Below, one piece after another: positions 1 to 24,564 of a stretch of DNA of 64,000 bases. The stretch spans positions 124,001 through 188,000 of the forward strand of contig NOWV01000113.1 of assembly GCA_003344405.1 (NCBI GenBank), read 5' to 3'. Every line of letters starts with the position of its first letter. Position 1 is the first letter of the stretch. Both the position numbers and the translations under genes were made by a program. A model generated the notes under the pieces. The model was not told the DNA's origin and made no database searches. It saw only the letters and a list, made by a program, of their open reading frames with translations. Source of the DNA: Trichoplax sp. H2 (Eukaryota; Placozoa; Uniplacotomia; Trichoplacea).

Positions 1-1153
1 ACTTCTGTAGCATCATTAACGACTCGCAATGTTTCCGTATTTCATTAATCAGTGCTAAATGCAATGTTTATCATTTAATTTTAACAACTTCTTATTCTTT
101 GCATTTTGTTGTTTCTTGTGCAGCACGCGCTTAACGCCTGTTAACATCTTATTAGACACGCGTACAACTGTCGATATTGAATTTATTTACCTACCAAAGG
201 AATCATTTAAGATTAGGCGTAAATTGATGATCAACACGAAAGATTCATATTATTGCGAGAAACATAGTTGCAACAACCATTCTTCCTCAAGCAGAAGGCA
301 TGCTATGCTAATATTTAACAAATCTGTTACCAACTATTTCAAACACAATCAACAGCATTAGCCTTAACATCGTTATTAGCGTCATTGCTTAAAATCATGT
401 AGTAACAATTGTAATCGGAGCGTTTCGATTGCTAAAGAATAGGTTGTAATCTTACAGTTATTTGAATACATCTAACAATTTTGATCTTTCCATTACTCAC
501 TAGAACCATCGCTTCTATTCAAGATCACAATATGGAATTTCAATAAAAGACATTGATGCGATTTCACATTGCCACAAATTTTCGTGTCAACGAAGCGTTC
601 ATAAATAAATTGTTTGGATTTCATTTCATACTAACTAAAGCAGTAATACTGTAATAGGAATGTGATACTTTATAGAAAGTTTCCCATACAGTTATATCAT
701 ACAAGGTTCGAATTAAAAGCTAATAATTTTTATAACGGCTGTCTGTAAACACACCATACGTAGCTAGTCATGTGAATAACGGTAACACCTAACATAAAAG
801 AATAACTACTGTTCGAACTTGCTTAGTAATGCAAATGGTACATCAATAATTCATTTTTTAATATCAACCATTCTTTGGCACTAAAGTTTTCTGAATTTCA
901 GACGTTTTGCACGTGGTATAACAAATTACGTAACAGTTCCAAAAAGTAATAAAAGCCGTTACTACAACTATCTCTAAGATACTAACATATAAATGTAACG
1001 GCATAACGGACTCTACTAACGTTATCTCGTTCAGTGACTGCGTTTCTATAGGAATAGAATCTATCGTTGTTTAAATGCAGTCAAATAAATTTGACTACAA
1101 CCATAGTTGATGTTATTAGTTAAAAAATGTTTCGGATTGGCCGTATTCATTTC
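1..1153. other. Intergenic, no gene seen
   Basis: AT-rich sequence downstream of the JNK stop codon. The only long reading frame (59-361, plus) has no recognisable domain and no splice partner, so I treat it as chance. The 3' UTR of the JNK gene must lie in the right-hand part. Confidence 0.6.
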
Positions 1154-6079
<4,926 letters not shown>

Positions 6080-6731
6080 GGTCGCTGAGGTATTAAGGTA
6101 GAATAAAATTAATTTATCACCATTACGATAAAAATAACTACGAGGATCTATGGGCAGGAAACTTCTCCAGTAGGGAGCGCTGTTTGAAAGGAACATTGAA
6201 AATATGGGCCCAGCACATCAGCGCCTGCGTACGTTACAGTACTGCCTTAAAACCCCCCCCCCGTTTTTGTCCCAATCTACAGTCTCAACGGTCATGGCGG
6301 TACTGTGACAGTATATACTGTACACTGTACAAATCATGTCCATACACAACGCATTACCACCTGCGTCGTAGCAAAATACATGACCGAAATCAGCTTAAAA
6401 TCATAGATGTAAGAAAATCCTCCTCCCCTCCAAAAACATGCCACTGATTTAGACTACTTATAGTATTCAAATATTGTACAGTAAGGTATACAGTATAGTA
6501 TACTATGATGGACTACTAAGAATGGTAATAGTCGTAATATTCTAGTCGTCTATGATGAACAGATACTACGTAGTAGGTAGTATTGGACATTGCGTAAACG
6601 CTGTTGTGCAGCATGTTGACTGGTACAGTACTTGCATTGAACGTTCCAGTGGGCAGAAGCGATTACTCTGATGTATCTAGCGTGAAAATATTCGTAGATG
6701 CAGGAACTTTATTATACATACAAATTAATTA
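6080..6731. promoter_or_regulatory. Shared divergent upstream region of JNK and hydrolase
   Basis: 652 nt separate the two start codons, which face away from each other, so both promoters must lie here. It contains a C-run near 6250, a cluster of ACTGTAC/TGTACAG words at 6295-6330 and TACAGTATAGTATACTATGA near 6488. No TATA box or named site can be assigned with confidence. Confidence 0.5.
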
Positions 6732-9003
6732 ATGCTACGAATTTGCAGCATGGTAGTAATCACTTCCAATTTTTTATACGTTGCAATATTTATTATTTTA
6801 GTCCTTTATCTTAACAGCATCATAGTCAATTACAATTATGGTTGGCCTACGTCGCCGCCTTTTAAGCGTCCTTACTTACGAGCCTTAAACCCAATCAAGA
6901 TCTTACAAATTAACAGAGAAATTCTTTACTACATCCTATCTTTTCGCCATATTAATTTATATTTTATGTGGAAAAAGTTATATAATACGGCCAAGCCACC
7001 ACATTTATATAAGGTTGGTAGGTTGCTATAGACATGATAGAAAAATTTAAAATGTGCAGGTCATCTTAATTAAGCAACATACGGTAGTGAGTGGCAATAT
7101 GATCGGCGCCACAAGTGATAAATAGAAGAGTTATACTGTATAGTGTAATAGCTTAGCATTACACTGCAATAACCAAAATAATGCTAGAAGTTACTATTAC
7201 TTCAAGGTAGACTTGTACCTAGGGTCAAATAGAAATTGTAATTATGACTAAAAAAGTGGAACTACCTATCCATCTATAGGATATACCATATTCACTTAAT
7301 GGATGCCGATTAGATATTCATCGTTCGGAAGAGAGTGTTCAAAATAACAGTACGTTACGCCCAATAGTCATCTATATATATGGTGGAGCATGGATGTTTG
7401 GCTCGAAGCAAATGTATTGTGTATTAGCTGCGAATTTAGCTAATTTAACAGGCTGCGTCGTTTGTTGTCCAAATTACCTACTGGTTAATAAGGTAAATTT
7501 GATGATCGATATGCAATAAAGCTACTGCTACTGTATACCCATGATGCGTTAGTAACCTTTTAATATTTCGGCCGATAACCTGATGTATAATTTATATAAT
7601 TGATGATGTATGTTCTTGTACTAGTATATTCCAACACAAACATAGTCTAATGTCTTTTTTATTATGCAAAATGTGCAATAGGGTAATGTAGTTCATATGC
7701 TACAAGATTTAAAGGATTGTACTCGATGGCTTATCGATCATGGGAAAGAATATGGAGGAGATCCTGTAATTAAATTAGAATTTATCGCAGTTGTCAATAC
7801 CTTAATACGTCTAAATTTTACAAATAATTCAGGATAATCATCCATTATTGTTCAATTTTTATTCCTAAATTTATCGTTAATCCTGCATTCAAAATTGATA
7901 TTTACAGACTTGCACGTACAGTTACGCGTATTACTGAACTGGTTATAATTTAATCGATAGGAAAACATATTATTCGTTGGACACTCTTCAGGAGCCCACT
8001 TATCCATTTTAAATTTGATAGAATTGATCAGCCAAAGTTATTGGAATACTGAAAGTAACAATATTGTACGCAAAATTAAAGGTATTACCTCAATCAATTC
8101 AAGTAGAGAGTTCATTCATTTTTAGTAAAATTGTTATTGAACTGCAATGTTTTTAGACGAGTAAGGCATATATTTTTTATACAGAAATAAAAATGTTTTA
8201 TTCCAAGATCCAAGTGACATGCTGTAGATTATGTACATCAAGTAAATTGTTAATGTGAAGGCGCATACGATATTGCTACTCTATATGTCAATGATTGTAG
8301 TGTCATACACTGCACTATAATGGTTAAGTTATTAATAATGTGTAATAGACAACTGATGATATCTAGAATCTACTGAAACTAAGAAAGTAATTCCAAAATC
8401 TTTTAGATATAACATCCTTTTTATTGTTAATTAGGCGTTATTGCACTAGCTGGCGTTTACGATATTCCACAACACTTATTATATGAGATAGGGAGAGGTG
8501 TCGAAGATGTATCCGGTATGTATAGAGCTATGCTCGGTGTTACCGGTTTAAAGCGCTATTCTCCCTACTATCTAGTTCAAGATATGCTATCAAGAAGTGA
8601 AAATACAAGCAGGTTTGATTTCACCTCGTGTGCTAGTTATTAAACGCAAATATCTCGTTAGCTGACTTTATAAGATTTCCGATATCTTAAAACTTTATAT
8701 TTATCTAGAATATGCAATATTTTTGGAATTTCTAATTTTAGTAGTCAAGAAAAAGACAGTAGTCTGTGGCCGCATATCATATTACTTCATGGAGAGAACG
8801 ATACTACTGTCCCAGTCCAGCAATCTGAAAAATTTTATCAAGTCGTTAAGGAATTAGATGTTACCATTGAATATTGCGAATTAAAGCACTTGGATCATAC
8901 AAACTACATTATTGATATGATGAATGCCAACTATCAAATTCACAAGATTATCTCTGAAATAATCACGCCCAATGTTCAGAAAATTATTCTTCGTGAACGC
9001 TAG
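6732..9003 (+). CDS. Membrane alpha/beta hydrolase, isoprenylcysteine alpha-carbonyl methylesterase-like, 6 exons
   Basis: Exons 6732-7013, 7280-7492, 7682-7765, 7961-8081, 8435-8612, 8742-9003; 379 residues. Residues about 7-35 form a hydrophobic N-terminal anchor. The hydrolase fold follows, with the oxyanion motif IYIYGGAW, the nucleophile elbow GHSSG (Ser202), the acid in HGENDTTVP (Asp313) and the His in KHLDHTNY (His345). The family best matching the spacing, the YGGAW variant and the WPTSPPFKR lead-in is ICME-like carboxylesterase, which in plants demethylates prenylated-protein carboxyl-methyl esters at the ER/Golgi. That substrate is inference; a related arylacetamide- or kynurenine-type esterase cannot be excluded. 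All six junctions keep frame. It is divergent from JNK and converges on HERC4, with 269 nt between the stop codons. Confidence 0.8.
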
Positions 9004-9272
9004 ATCTAAGATTAATTTTCATTGGACGTACCATATGAAATCTTTTAATTGTTTAAATGGCAATGTATTACATTAATACCAGATTTTTAGTAATAAATTA
9101 AAGTATTCTACACTTGCACCTAAAATATATGTGTACACGTGTATTTGCAATCGGTTACTGTAACAAGAATTTTTTATTCGCATTAATTGGATGTCCAAAA
9201 TTATAATCAATAATCACATTAAATTACAAAATAATGGTAAAGCTGTTTCAAGTAGCCATAATTATTATACAG

Positions 9273-16320
<7,048 letters not shown>

Positions 16321-16635
16321 AATTTCAACACGACCGTAAGTCTAGTGTCCTAACTTCCGAGTATAATTAATCCAGGAGCTGCTCTTATTAATGATGCTGC
16401 GGTGCTTAATTAAGTAGCATTGGATGTTTAGTGCACTAATTCTTGAACGCCACAACAATATAACTAAGAATGAAAATGATTCTCGCTCGATTTCGCCATT
16501 TGCAGTAAAAAAATGTTCTAGAATTCACCATGTAAAGATAAGATAAATAGCGAAAGATGTGTGAATCTTTCAGTCAACACCCAAAAGTCTGAAACTAGTG
16601 TGCGTCACCCCCAAAATTATACCTTAATTGAATAA

Positions 16636-16955
16636 TAAATACTGTACACTGTATCATGTCTGTGCTGTTCTACAGTATACAAATGTGTACAGTACGCTCC
16701 TGCAGTACAGTACATTTTGCGGGTCTCTACAGTTGTACAGTACTGTACTACTGTACTGTACTGTACAGTGTACAGTACAGTATAGTACGGACAAATGCTG
16801 GACAGGGGTACCGTATTGTACTGTCTTAGAGGTCTGGTAGAGTGACACTCACTCGTTGACGTGTACAATAAATGACTCTACAATGTATAGTACAGTTCAG
16901 TACAGCATGTGGTTCAACCACTGACTCAATACAGTACTGTAGACTGTACCGCCAA
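16636..16955. repeat. Cluster of self-complementary ACTGTAC/GTACAGT words
   Basis: More than a dozen overlapping copies of TACTGTA, TACAGTA and GTACAGTAC, the densest at 16733-16790 where CAGTACTGTAC runs repeat in both orientations. The block could fold into many alternative hairpins. The same words recur more sparsely at 5815-5880, 6290-6330, 35150-35215, 40495-40610, 40780-40830 and 50700-50730. Confidence 0.8.
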
Positions 16956-17204
16956 CACGAGTGATGATGTCACCAACTGGAATCATGATCACCGGTAGGA
17001 TATCATTCCGGTACAGCTAGTTCTACGTAAAACGAAAGGCAAAATAACATGAAGAGGATTTTGCAGATCTGTGATGCCGACTGTATTATAATATACAGTA
17101 TAATAATCATGTATATTGTACAGTATAGTACTAGGTAAGGATACAAGAATATCATAAACCAAATCTCCGCAAACAATCGTCAAAACTATATCTAGTACAG
17201 TAAA

Positions 17205-17395
17205 AGAGTAAAATCCTCAAGCTTTAAGCTTTACGGTGATGTCACCGATTACAAGGATGACACATCATGTTTGCGTCATCATATTTGTCAAGCAGCTTGT
17301 GTGACACAAGTATGATCCCATTTCGGCCCATGCACACTTGTACAGTATGGCAAAAGAGTAAAACTCTCAAGTTTTGAGTTTTGCAGTGAAGGCAG
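17205..17395. repeat. Pair of related hairpin-like repeats
   Basis: Two copies of an element beginning AAAAGAGTAAAA (17205 and 17352), each followed by CTCAAG and a T-rich arm that partly mirrors the start, then a GTGA/GTGATG segment. A GGTGATGTCACC palindrome lies at 17233, and GATGATGTCACC at 16961 is similar. These are probably decayed copies of one dispersed element. Confidence 0.55.
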
Positions 17396-18936
17396 GGGGA
17401 AATGAATGATTTATTAATGTATACCTTGATATCTTGATGATTTGCCATTTTGAGTTTGTGCAACGTTTTGAAGGATAAGATTAATAACCGTTATGCATGT
17501 ACTGTAAATGCTCGCACACAGATTAGTGCGCAATAGAATAGTATTGACAGTAAATGACTTAAAATGAACTAGTTAAACATTTGAGTTCCGTCACTGGATC
17601 ATGTTGAAGCTGAGAAGAGAGCTCGAAATAGTAAAGTATTGTTTTTCATTAGCTCTTGAGCACAACTGCGGCATCACCTTAATGATCATATTCTGAGTAT
17701 CCATGTTATCCAAGCATAGCAGTATAGGATTCTTAGTACGCAAGCTAACAAGAAAGTCTCAAACAGAGCTTCGCAATAGACATCGCGAACTCTATTACTT
17801 TTTAATCCATTCAATGTCGGCACTAGCTGGACGGTAATTAATGAATTGATGAATCAGTCGTCTCTGAGGATTGAGTCTGATGCTTAAATTAACTTGACGC
17901 TGATATTACTATAAGAATAAAAAACCACAACACCCAATATACTTTTAAATCTGATGACGTTAGCCCAAAGGCTAGCGATGATCTCAGAAATACAAACCAG
18001 TCCTGATATAATTGAGGGAATAACTAGCGATTCTCTGATGAAGAAACTCCAGCATGATTATGACTGATTCACCGATGATATAATTGAATTAATCAATTAA
18101 TTTAAATGATTCTCAGCGGATAGTCTCTAATTTAAAGCGTGACACTACTCAATTTTCAACTCTTGACTGCTAAATTCTGATATATGGATTCAAATTAGTC
18201 CTACGTTTCAAGTCTGCATACTATTTTTTTCAGCTTTGATTTTTTCTGAGTCGGTATGACGGTAGATAACTTGCGAAATATTAAATTTGAAAACCCTTTT
18301 TTTAATCTACAGTAAAATATATCAATTTCGAAAAGATAATGATTCATCGGTACATACAATCACAGTATACCTGTAAGTACGCGCAACGTATAAACTGATG
18401 AAAATTGTTTTATTCAAGCATACTGATCAGGCTAGAGTTTTACAGTTACGTTTTGATTTAATTGAGTTCATTCGAAATTTTAATTGATTTCAAACGCTGG
18501 ATTATACATATGAACAGGAGCTACAACTTATCTTCCTCATGGATTACTGGAAGAAAATGTTTTCTTCTAGTAGTCCATGTCTTCCCCTACGAGGATCAAG
18601 TATAAGGTAACGATAATACGAGTAAGTATATGCTAATATCGAATCTACTGCATAAAGGTCCACAATAAGTAATATCGTTGTTACAAAGATAAAAAAACGA
18701 GAAATTTATTAATTGGTTACAATCTTGAAAGCGAATACATGTTTAATGGACAATCTCTATTTACGTCTAATTTAAGACTAAACTGTTTCATGAAGTAATC
18801 GAAAAATATATATTCACACTTGTGAAGTCGACATTCGAACAGACATGATCTGATAAATTTGCCCAGATCAGGACGGGTTGAGTATTCATAGGCCTAATCA
18901 TTCCCAGCTTAAAATGGCTTACAATCATAATGCTTT

Positions 18937-19474
18937 CTATTTTTTGCCTAATACCCACCAATGGCGTCGTCGAGAAAGTGGTCGATAATTTTTGTTTTCT
19001 CTAGATGAAGATGCTCCCCATAAAATCTGAAAATACGGATGAAATTGAAACCGGTAAAACATTGATATGCAGTATAAGATATACCTATTAATAACTGTAT
19101 GATCATACAATCGTTCAAAATTCTATATGTCGCTGGCTCACCTTATTGATGAATCTATGAATGCTCTGATCATGTGTAGCCTTCGGATTAGACTCATCAA
19201 CAACGATATAATCACGATCATTATTTATATCCTCCGAATCGATGGACGCTTTATGATTAATTCCGTCGTTGATTTGTTGATCTAATATATCTTCATCGCT
19301 ATCTTTACGTTGTGTTTCCGATTCGTTGTCGTCACCGGCTTCGTTTACTTCTAATGCTCTATCGGCGTCTTCGTCATTTTCGTGATCACGATAATTAGGG
19401 TAAACAGGATCGCTACAGGATAGCGCAATCAAAGCGATCACACTCAGGACAACAACTGCATTTATTGTAACCAT
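18937..19474 (-). CDS. Small secreted acidic protein, candidate amidated-neuropeptide precursor, 2 exons
   Basis: Exons 19142-19474 and 18937-19026, joined through a GTGAGC donor and a TTTTCAG acceptor, both phase 0; 140 residues. Residues 1-21 are a clear signal peptide (hydrophobic core, small residues before the Ser-Cys-Ser end). Residues 22-105 are very rich in Asp, Glu and Asn, like prohormone spacers, with few basic sites. The end turns basic: RPLS-RRR (130-132), then HWWVLG-KK and stop. A tribasic site, a short aromatic peptide, then Gly followed by two Lys is the standard layout for convertase cleavage, carboxypeptidase trimming and C-terminal amidation, which would give HWWVL-amide. 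I do not recognise this peptide. Function is inferred from layout only. Reading through the donor would instead stop at 19115 and lose the basic end. An unrelated secreted acidic protein is the alternative. Confidence 0.55.
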
Positions 19475-22333
19475 CTTATCCTTTAACAGGCAACAAGAAT
19501 CACTACATGATTATACAATATTTCATGCTATAGCTACATTTATAAATATCTAGTTTCTACTTATAGTAAATATTTATTTATATAAATGGTTAAACTAATA
19601 ATCGAAATCAAAAAGCTTCGTTTAATACGGAAGATTACCTCTTTCTTGCTTTAACTTTTATCGTTCGAAATCGTAGTAATACGTATATAGAATAGCGAAG
19701 CCGAGACTACAACCGGCATTTATATCTTTTTAGGCCATATTTCATGAATATTGCCTAATATGAACCTTTCCCTAAAATTTCTAAAGAAAATGGCTTACAA
19801 CGTGTTTGCCATTGTATTTAGTTTCGAAACCTCGTAAATTCTTCGAAAATAATCTATTCATGTAGAATTATGTATTTAAATAAGTAAACAAGTTCATATT
19901 TACCATTTAAATTATAGAAAATTAATGAGATATCATTAATTCTGGCTTCCGATTATTAATCTATCACCGAAAATGAACAACCACATTTTTCTATGTTATT
20001 TTATTCTGAAAAGTGGCGTCTATTATAATTATGAATAAATTAATAGCTGATCATTCACTGGACTAAGTACATTCGGTACTTTATTCTTTTGATGCATTCT
20101 ATAGAAGAAATTTAAGTTCACTATAAATGTAAACTTGACTTGGCGCCATTAATAGCGATACATAGAATGTAATTATACGTGTATGTAAACTAAAAGTGCT
20201 TTCGCTCGAAATGCATTTACAGTGTGTCATCTTAAAATTGCATGGTCTGTTTGCATGCCCTACTGCTGATTATGTAAATGTACAAATTTATCGCTGTTTA
20301 ATAATTATAGTGGCATGGAAATTGCTCTATGGCTCACTATCGATAATAATTTTGATAAATATATTCACTTGCTACTCGGACTATTGTGTTGATAAGAACG
20401 AAATGATGCATTAGCCTACAATATGCATGTCCCATGAATACTATGTTCTACATGCATATTTGACACTGATCAAAATATGAGATTAAAATCTCTTCCTTTT
20501 TAGAATACTATACGTACTATATAATTATCAAGAAATTATTGATGTCGACGGTTATACTGGTACAATACCTACACTATGCATCAAATATTAATGTTATCAT
20601 AAACTTTTCTTGATTTCAGGCACAAGAAGGAAATAAGCCTATTTGATAAGATTATTCTTTGTTCCTTCACTGAAATCATCTATACTTATCGACGGTTCCT
20701 ATTTTTACGTATAAATTAATGCCCAATAAATACTATCGTATAGTAATAAGGCGTTTGCATACTCCCCTGTGGTTATTAATACAATTAATAATAGCATCGA
20801 TGAATCTATCACGTAACAATAAATCTTTCGCTGGCCTAATTATAATTGCATTATAATTATCGTAGTTATAAAAACATAGAAAGGTTGCTTTCGAAATCGT
20901 GTCAGGCTTAACAGGTAGCTTCTTGCTAATTCATTTATTGTCCGACATAACATAAGTATAGCACGGTCACAATTGATTTAATATGAAGTTCTGATCACGC
21001 TAATCTTTACTCATTTCAGTAATTCGTATTTACTCATGAAATCGTATCTGTCGCAACCTGCAGCAGCATCAAACTACAATGCTTGTATCCTGAATACCTT
21101 ATCAAGCTGAATTTTTATAGGCCAATTTCTATAGCTGGAATATTATAAACCTGATACAGTAAGCAAGTTATTCCAATCTCATGTGCTATTGCTAAATAGC
21201 AGAATTATCGTAATTTATGTCCTCTATCCTTTCCGTATAGACAAAAGGCCTACTGTTGAGTATCGCATTGTAGTTATTGTCTTTCGTACTAAAAATAGTA
21301 AGAATAATATATAGAGCTTTCCCATTTGACTACATTCTTCTGAAAATCAAAATACTCACAGGTAGTTAACAATGAAATATTTTTACATGAGGCATAATCT
21401 ATCCAATTTAGTCTTCAGGTGAATTTAAGAATAGTTTGTAAAAGTGACGATTACTATTACCGCCATACCGGAATAATTTCAAAATCTTATCGAAATCAAC
21501 TGAACGCAGGAGAACTTCTATAAAGATATCGCATTCATGCACATAGTTTTTATCCGCTGTAAAGCTAATAGTGTTTCTTCTGATGGATTGCAATATTTAT
21601 TCAGAGTTTATTGAAGACTGCTTGTATCAATTTTCGATTTATGTATTGTCTATTTCAGGGAAGTAGTACATTAGTAAAATGATAATACTGTATATCTACG
21701 AAATTTAATAAAAATGAATTACTAATGTTAAATAATTACAGTTTTTAGTCCAGTAAAATGTAAGCTAAAAGTCATCGATTATTATAATTGGTAGCTTTTG
21801 AGATAGAAATAGTGAGCTTTATTGATAATTTCTAGGTTGCATAAATATAATAACGTGCCGGATACTGGATGAAAACGGTACAGACTTGTATGTTTAAACT
21901 ATTGCATAGAAATATGCTATATACAGCAGTGTTTGTCATGTTAGCATGGCATGATAAATATTTTGATAGTTTTCTTTAAACGATGAGTGAGTGCAGGCAA
22001 CCGTTAAATCACTATCAGTAAATTCAATTGTAGCACTTTAAAATTCCAATTCTTTTATATGAAGTAGTAGTACCTTTTTATAACAATACTTATGGTGTAC
22101 TGTATATATCAGGCAGTTTACAAATATAGTTGTACGCGTGTAACAATAATGTTGATATTGTCAATAATAATTCTGCATAAGTTTATTTATAGTCGCAAAG
22201 ATTTTTAAGTTTACCTAACGACCGAATAAGTGTTACAATGGAGATAATAGAATATAACTGTTGGCAAAGTATAACGGAAATGCGGATTCGTTATTGAATC
22301 ACCGAATGAACCAGTCTTGGCGAGAAGTAACCC
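19475..22333. other. Intergenic, no gene recognised
   Basis: 2.9 kb between the secreted-protein start and the glycosyltransferase stop, both genes on the minus strand. Strongly AT-rich. The two reading frames seen (20196-20414 plus, 21408-21593 minus) show no domain and no convincing splice partners. The part next to 19475 should contain the promoter of the small secreted gene. Confidence 0.55.
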
Positions 22334-24012
22334 TTAATCAGTTTTGATTTTTTTACCAAACACAGCAGTACAGCAAGAAAATAGCAAGCTTTTAACTATT
22401 CTCCAAATCATGTACAAAATTCCCAAGACTATAATGTACATATCGTAGCTACCAGCAATGATCCAAAACATGTTAAATTCCTCAGGCTTCAAGTGTTTTG
22501 TGCCGTGATTGAGCACATAATCAACCCAGTACCCCACTTCTTCTACAGATGATAAGTTATTTGGTCGATGATGCAATATACTAGCAATCTGACGGCTGTT
22601 GTCGATGATATACTCATCTTCTATTACCTGCTGGATGGCATAATATAACCAAGTACCGTTAACAAATTGCATAGGTGTAAATTTGCCCTTGTTGACATGC
22701 TCCATTCGATGAGCTAAATAGAAATTTTCGTTAGTTATGGGTAAACCAATGATTGGCACACCATGATAAGAAGCCTGGTGCACATCTATGATCTTACAGT
22801 TGGTAATAAATGCCTTTATCTTTGAATGGGATACTAGATTCCATGGCAGCTGTGATGTAATATAGACATTAGTTGGAACCAGCGATAACGACGGACCATT
22901 GTAGTGCCATATAAATTTATACGGTAATTTAGAAAAGGTATTAATAATATCACGTAATGTATTTCGATCGATAATTTCCTGTAAGTAGCCATCAAAATCG
23001 AAGGAAACCAGGATGAATCCCAGATCGGTATCTTGAATGATTGGAGTTTCTTTCTCTTTTACAGTTCCTGCATTTAGAGATGTGACAAAGACTGGACCGA
23101 TTAATTTTACAAATGGTGTATATGGGCGAGCATAATCGATACTAAAATCAGTTGCTAATAGATAGAGGGACGCTTTCGGTGATAAATCAGGAAATCCATT
23201 CTGAAAATGTTTTCGCGTAATGCGATATGTGCGAGGGATAGTATCTATCATAAAGTACACCTTAGCTGCCCAATATACCCAGAAATTTTGCAGCCGCTGC
23301 AGGATGGTCATATTTGTTGTACCGATGTCAGCACCATGTTGCGGTACGTAGGCTATTGGATTTGGAACTTTGTAATATGCAGTCGGTCCGGGATCTAGAA
23401 AGCCAGCTAAATTGATATCGATTTGACGTGAGGCGTTGGATACTCGTGACAGTAAATTACAGCCAAAAAAGCTAAATTCACAAATTAGTAAGTCTGAAAA
23501 GGTTAAAGAAATGCAAGCATATATTATTATACTCGTCAGTTTATTTGGTATTACACTTCATATTTCTCAAGCAACAGTATTCATTTGATTTTTAACTAAC
23601 CTGACTCTTGTACTAGATGTCTTGCTTTTTCGTCGCTCAGTATGGCATCTGCTTCTTTGTAAGCTTCATCTAGGCAAGGAGCAACATAAGAATTACCTTT
23701 TACTGCCAATCGACACCGATTAAAGTCATCTTCGATCAGCTGAGACTTGAAGGAATGAAAGTGAAATTGAGTGGAATCCACAGTATTGAGTTCTCCATGT
23801 TGAAATTTGACAGCAGATGATATAACGAAAGTAACGTCGTGACCTTGCTTTAGTAGTTGATGAGTAATTTGAATGAAACTGAAGGTATGAGTATAATATG
23901 AAAAGGGTATAATGACAACTTTAGCAGAATTAGCAGGTTGGATTGATGAAAAAATGAGTGCAATAGCGAAGATATTGCACAGATGTATCAAAGGTTTACA
24001 TACAGAAGTCAT
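22334..24012 (-). CDS. UDP-glucuronosyl/glycosyltransferase family member, divergent, 2 exons
   Basis: Exons 23601-24012 and 22334-23493, joined G/AC to make Asp138; 523 residues, the usual UGT length. Residues 1-30 are a signal peptide, followed by the N-terminal acceptor half (VVIIPFSYYTHTFSFIQ, LLKQGHDVTFV). The C-terminal half has QLPWNLVSHSKIKAFIT and SYHGVPIIGLPI. One transmembrane helix near the end precedes a cytosolic tail ending KKIKTD, a dilysine ER-type tail, so the protein should sit in the ER membrane facing the lumen. UGTs transfer sugar from UDP-sugars to small lipophilic molecules. Here the usual THGG of the donor site reads TNCK (about 368-371) and the Asp-Gln after GIPL is replaced by Glu-Asn (about 393-394). 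Sugar donor use is therefore doubtful, and it may be a non-catalytic or altered-specificity member. Confidence 0.87.
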
Positions 24013-24350
24013 TGCTATAAAATATCCTAATATTTATCCTATTTTTAGCTACACCATTGCTAAACGTTGTAGACGTTTAGCGATGGAGGACTACAGCAAT
24101 ACTGTACCTATTATGCATCTACAGTATAGCGGAGTCTGCGTAGTTTACAGTGAAGATTATAGTCGGTTTCGAAGAAACACTTTATGGTAATCGACTGTAA
24201 TTAATCAACAGACGCCCATATTAACTAAACAGTAAACACCACACCCATAACCTTTGACGAAAGTCGATGTCTAAAGTACATGTCGATGGAGGGAACTTGC
24301 CGAGAGAAAAGACTGTAAAGACATCAAATAACCAATCTGATAATATTATC

Positions 24351-24371
24351 TGGCTGAAACCGTTTCAGCCA
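24351..24371. repeat. Perfect 10-bp inverted repeat, 1-nt centre
   Basis: TGGCTGAAAC, C, GTTTCAGCCA. It is preceded at about 24339 by the self-complementary GATAATATTATC. Confidence 0.8.
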
Positions 24372-24564
24372 AATATCATCGTGATAATACTCTACTTACT
24401 TGTACCTACTACTGTACTGTACTGTAGTAGTTCTTTGTCCCTTGATAAAGTTCTCAATGTTTATTTTTATAAAACCTTATAATCGTAAAATGATAAAATA
24501 AATTCATTCCTTAATTGCAAGGATATCGTGGCCCAACAAGTTATGAAAATGATATGAATATAAG

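Larger units (their letters stand above)
16321..18936. other. Intergenic, upstream of HERC4, palindrome-rich
   Basis: 2.6 kb between the HERC4 start and the stop codon of the small secreted-protein gene. No coding exon was recognised; reading frames at 16617-17463 overlap on both strands because the DNA is self-complementary. The left third is packed with TACTGTA/TGTACAG words. The right two thirds are ordinary AT-rich sequence. Confidence 0.6.

Noticed and set aside
59-361. 100-codon plus-strand frame with a hydrophobic start
   Set aside because: No domain, no splice signals leading to a partner exon, and composition like the surrounding non-coding DNA.
16617-16868. Overlapping open frames on both strands (Tyr/Thr/Val/Cys rich)
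   Set aside because: They arise from the self-complementary TACTGTA repeats, which read similarly in every frame.
20196-20414. 72-codon plus-strand frame with hydrophobic stretches
   Set aside because: Isolated, no homology recognised, AT-rich hydrophobic content is expected by chance.
21408-21593. 61-codon minus-strand frame (ends FYKLFLNSPED)
   Set aside because: Could be a lone terminal exon, but no upstream exons or recognisable family were found; too weak to call.
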